Shown here one piece after another: positions 62,910 to 64,000 of a stretch of DNA of 64,000 nucleotides. The stretch lies in the NCBI GenBank assembly GCA_031553775.1, contig JAVBLA010000003.1, positions 1 to 64,000 of the forward strand. The letters are read 5' to 3'. Under the pieces are notes generated by a model. It was not told the origin of the DNA, did not search any database, and saw nothing but the letters and a program-made list of their open reading frames with translations. Every line of letters starts with the position of its first letter. Position 1 is the first letter of the stretch. The position numbers and the translations under genes were made by a program. The stretch is from JAISFI01 sp031553775 (GTDB lineage: Bacteria; Bacteroidota; Bacteroidia; Bacteroidales; Azobacteroidaceae).

Positions 62910-63503
62910 ATGGAAACATTCAAAATGATGACCGACGAACAGTTGGTTGTTTGTTACGCCAAAGGCAATAATTCCGCATTTGATGTATTACTGAGCAGGC
63001 ATAGGAGTGGTGTATTCTCCTATATATATTTTATTGTTCGTAACCGGGAACTTGCGGAGGATATTTTTCAGGAAACATTTATGAAAGCCATTGTGACCAT
63101 TAAGCAGGGTCGCTACACGGAAAACGGTAAATTTCGTGCCTGGATCAACCGAATCGCTCACAATCTGATTATCGACAATTTTCGCCAGGAAAAGAATGAA
63201 CAAACCATCTCAAATGACGAATGCGAAGTCGATTTGTTCAATAATTCCAAATTATCAGACGGAACCATAGAAGACGAATTGGTAAAGACACAAATCCTGT
63301 CGGACGTAAAAAAACTGATTGAACATCTCCCCGATTCACAAAAGGAAGTGTTGCTTCTCCGTTATTACGAAGATTTGAGTTTCAAAGAAATAGCAGATGT
63401 TACAGGTGTTAGTATTAATACGGCTCTGGGACGGATGCGCTATGCGATACTGAATATGCGACGAATGGCCGACGAAAAGCAGATGATCCTGACAATGGAT
63501 TAG
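62910..63503 (+). CDS. ECF-type RNA polymerase sigma factor
   Basis: A 197-residue sigma-70 family protein of the extracytoplasmic-function class. Region 2 covers ~15-90 (SAFDVLLSRHRSGVFSYIYF, LAEDIFQETFMKAI, FRAWINRIAHNLIIDNFRQE). Region 4 covers ~130-190 (LPDSQKEVLLLRYYEDLSFKE, IADVTGVSINTALGRMRYA). No anti-sigma factor follows; the next gene is a small conserved-looking protein. Its own promoter is of the housekeeping type. The controlled genes cannot be told from this window, and it need not be connected to the mannan locus, since that SusC has no STN domain. Confidence 0.95.
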   Translation: METFKMMTDEQLVVCYAKGNNSAFDVLLSRHRSGVFSYIYFIVRNRELAEDIFQETFMKAIVTIKQGRYTENGKFRAWINRIAHNLIIDNFRQEKNEQTISNDECEVDLFNNSKLSDGTIEDELVKTQILSDVKKLIEHLPDSQKEVLLLRYYEDLSFKEIADVTGVSINTALGRMRYAILNMRRMADEKQMILTMD

Positions 63504-63604
63504 TTTTATGCTTCTTTAATGAGTTATTAGAAAAATTACAGGGATTGTAATACAATAATGTCCTGAGCTTGTTCGTTTATATAGAAACTAATAGTTAGCA
63601 GCCT

Positions 63605-63790
63605 ATGAAAAGAACAACTACTCCGGATTATTTTGGTCCAAACAATTGTGACTTGGACATGTATAAAGAAAAAAAAATAATTAATCTACAGCCCCGGAAA
63701 CAAACATTGGATATGATTATGCAATTTGCAAGGTCGTATCACGTAGTGGGGCATCTCCCGAAAAACATTTCAGGTATGATTCTGAATTGA
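63605..63790 (+). CDS. small hypothetical protein
   Basis: A 61-residue basic protein (MKRTTTPDYFGPNNCDLDMY ... YHVVGHLPKNISGMILN) with no signal peptide or membrane helix. I do not recognise a domain. It follows the sigma factor gene by 101 bases, on the same strand, and is followed by a strong terminator, which supports it as a real co-transcribed gene. A functional link to the sigma factor is only suggested by position. Confidence 0.6.
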   Translation: MKRTTTPDYFGPNNCDLDMYKEKKIINLQPRKQTLDMIMQFARSYHVVGHLPKNISGMILN

Positions 63791-63820
63791 AAATTTAGAG
63801 TTAAAATTTCAGACTTAATT

Positions 63821-63852
63821 AAAACCGCCGGTATATTTCAACCGGCGGTTTT
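63821..63852 (+). terminator. rho-independent terminator after the sigma factor unit
   Basis: Stem AAAACCGCCGG (63821-63831) with CCGGCGGTTTT (63842-63852), 10-base loop, then a run of Ts. It ends the sigma factor and small-protein transcript. Confidence 0.92.
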
Positions 63853-63881
63853 TTTATGATTGTTATCCGTATATGTAATTC

Positions 63882-63896
63882 TGGCACATTTTTTGT
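63882..63896 (+). promoter_or_regulatory. candidate sigma-54 (−24/−12) promoter
   Basis: TGGCAC, five bases, TTGT: the −24 element is perfect and the −12 element has one change from TTGC. It lies past the terminator in the last 120 bases of the window, where no gene starts, so it would drive a gene beyond the right edge. Confidence 0.3.
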
Positions 63897-64000
63897 AAAG
63901 CCATATGCGAGATGGAGTGCCTTATAAGTACTCAAATGAAAAATAATAAGGAGTAAGCTCCTTACACATACATACGTGCATAGATTATAATTATGAATGC

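Noticed and set aside
63544..63556. Perfect palindrome ATTGTAATACAAT between the sigma factor gene and the small gene
   Set aside because: Short and AT-rich, with no promoter element beside it, so it could be chance.
1..64000. tRNA, rRNA, insertion sequences, prophage
   Set aside because: No tRNA-like cloverleaf core, rRNA sequence, transposase, integrase or phage structural gene was recognised.

Overview
The window reads as a chromosomal segment of an anaerobic, gut-type Bacteroidales bacterium. The evidence is a SusC/SusD pair, SusC-type and T9SS-type surface proteins, −7 boxes of the Bacteroidetes form TAnnTTTG, a fused SecDF, an S1 protein of Bacteroidetes layout and many lipoproteins. 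A T9SS sorting domain together with a mannan locus fits a family such as Odoribacteraceae or Tannerellaceae, but the genus cannot be fixed by eye. No rRNA, tRNA, CRISPR array, IS element or prophage was found.

Layout: (1) 1-7.6 kb holds the end of an iron alcohol dehydrogenase and a 2401-codon T9SS surface protein. (2) 7.6-12.9 kb is a visibly AT-rich block of poorly known envelope genes (lipoprotein, outer-membrane barrel, signal-peptidase-like protein, small membrane protein, transglutaminase-like protein) plus a double GNAT acetyltransferase. (3) 13-24 kb is mostly housekeeping: rpsA, a secreted GH2 beta-galactosidase, a PAP2 phosphatase, prfC, rmlD, a degenerate Mur ligase and yqeY. (4) 23.5-31.7 kb is a MacB-type tripartite efflux operon (TolC, adaptor, two permeases, ATPase) preceded by a PspC/adhesin-like membrane protein and a PadR repressor with a candidate operator. 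(5) 31.8-33.8 kb carries trmB and mrp. (6) 33.7-58.2 kb is a large polysaccharide utilisation locus. (7) 58.3-64 kb carries secDF, a DUF4468/flavin-reductase fusion, an ECF sigma factor and a small conserved protein.

The utilisation locus has two divergent arms around a 380-nt regulatory region. The leftward arm (GH130 phosphorylase, GPH-type symporter, AGE-family epimerase) is the known Bacteroides fragilis route for beta-1,4-mannobiose: import, epimerisation to mannosyl-glucose, then phosphorolysis. The rightward arm encodes SusC, SusD, a surface glycan-binding protein, a GH26 mannanase, a GH26-GH127 fusion, a GH127-like lipoprotein and a GH84-like protein. It then continues without an obvious break into four genes of corrinoid chemistry: a UROD-type zinc methyltransferase, a corrinoid protein, a MetH-type reactivation protein and a second UROD-type methyltransferase. 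A convergent GH59-like glycosidase and an AraC regulator close the locus.

The corrinoid cassette is the most unusual content. It has the four roles known from acetogen O-demethylases, but sits inside a glycan locus. I infer that it may remove methyl groups from a methylated (manno)saccharide without oxygen and pass them to a thiol acceptor, or serve another methyl-transfer need linked to glycan use. Other points worth attention are a signal-peptidase homologue lacking its catalytic lysine, five intergenic heptamer-repeat arrays, and an AGTATCA motif repeated across the divergent promoter region.
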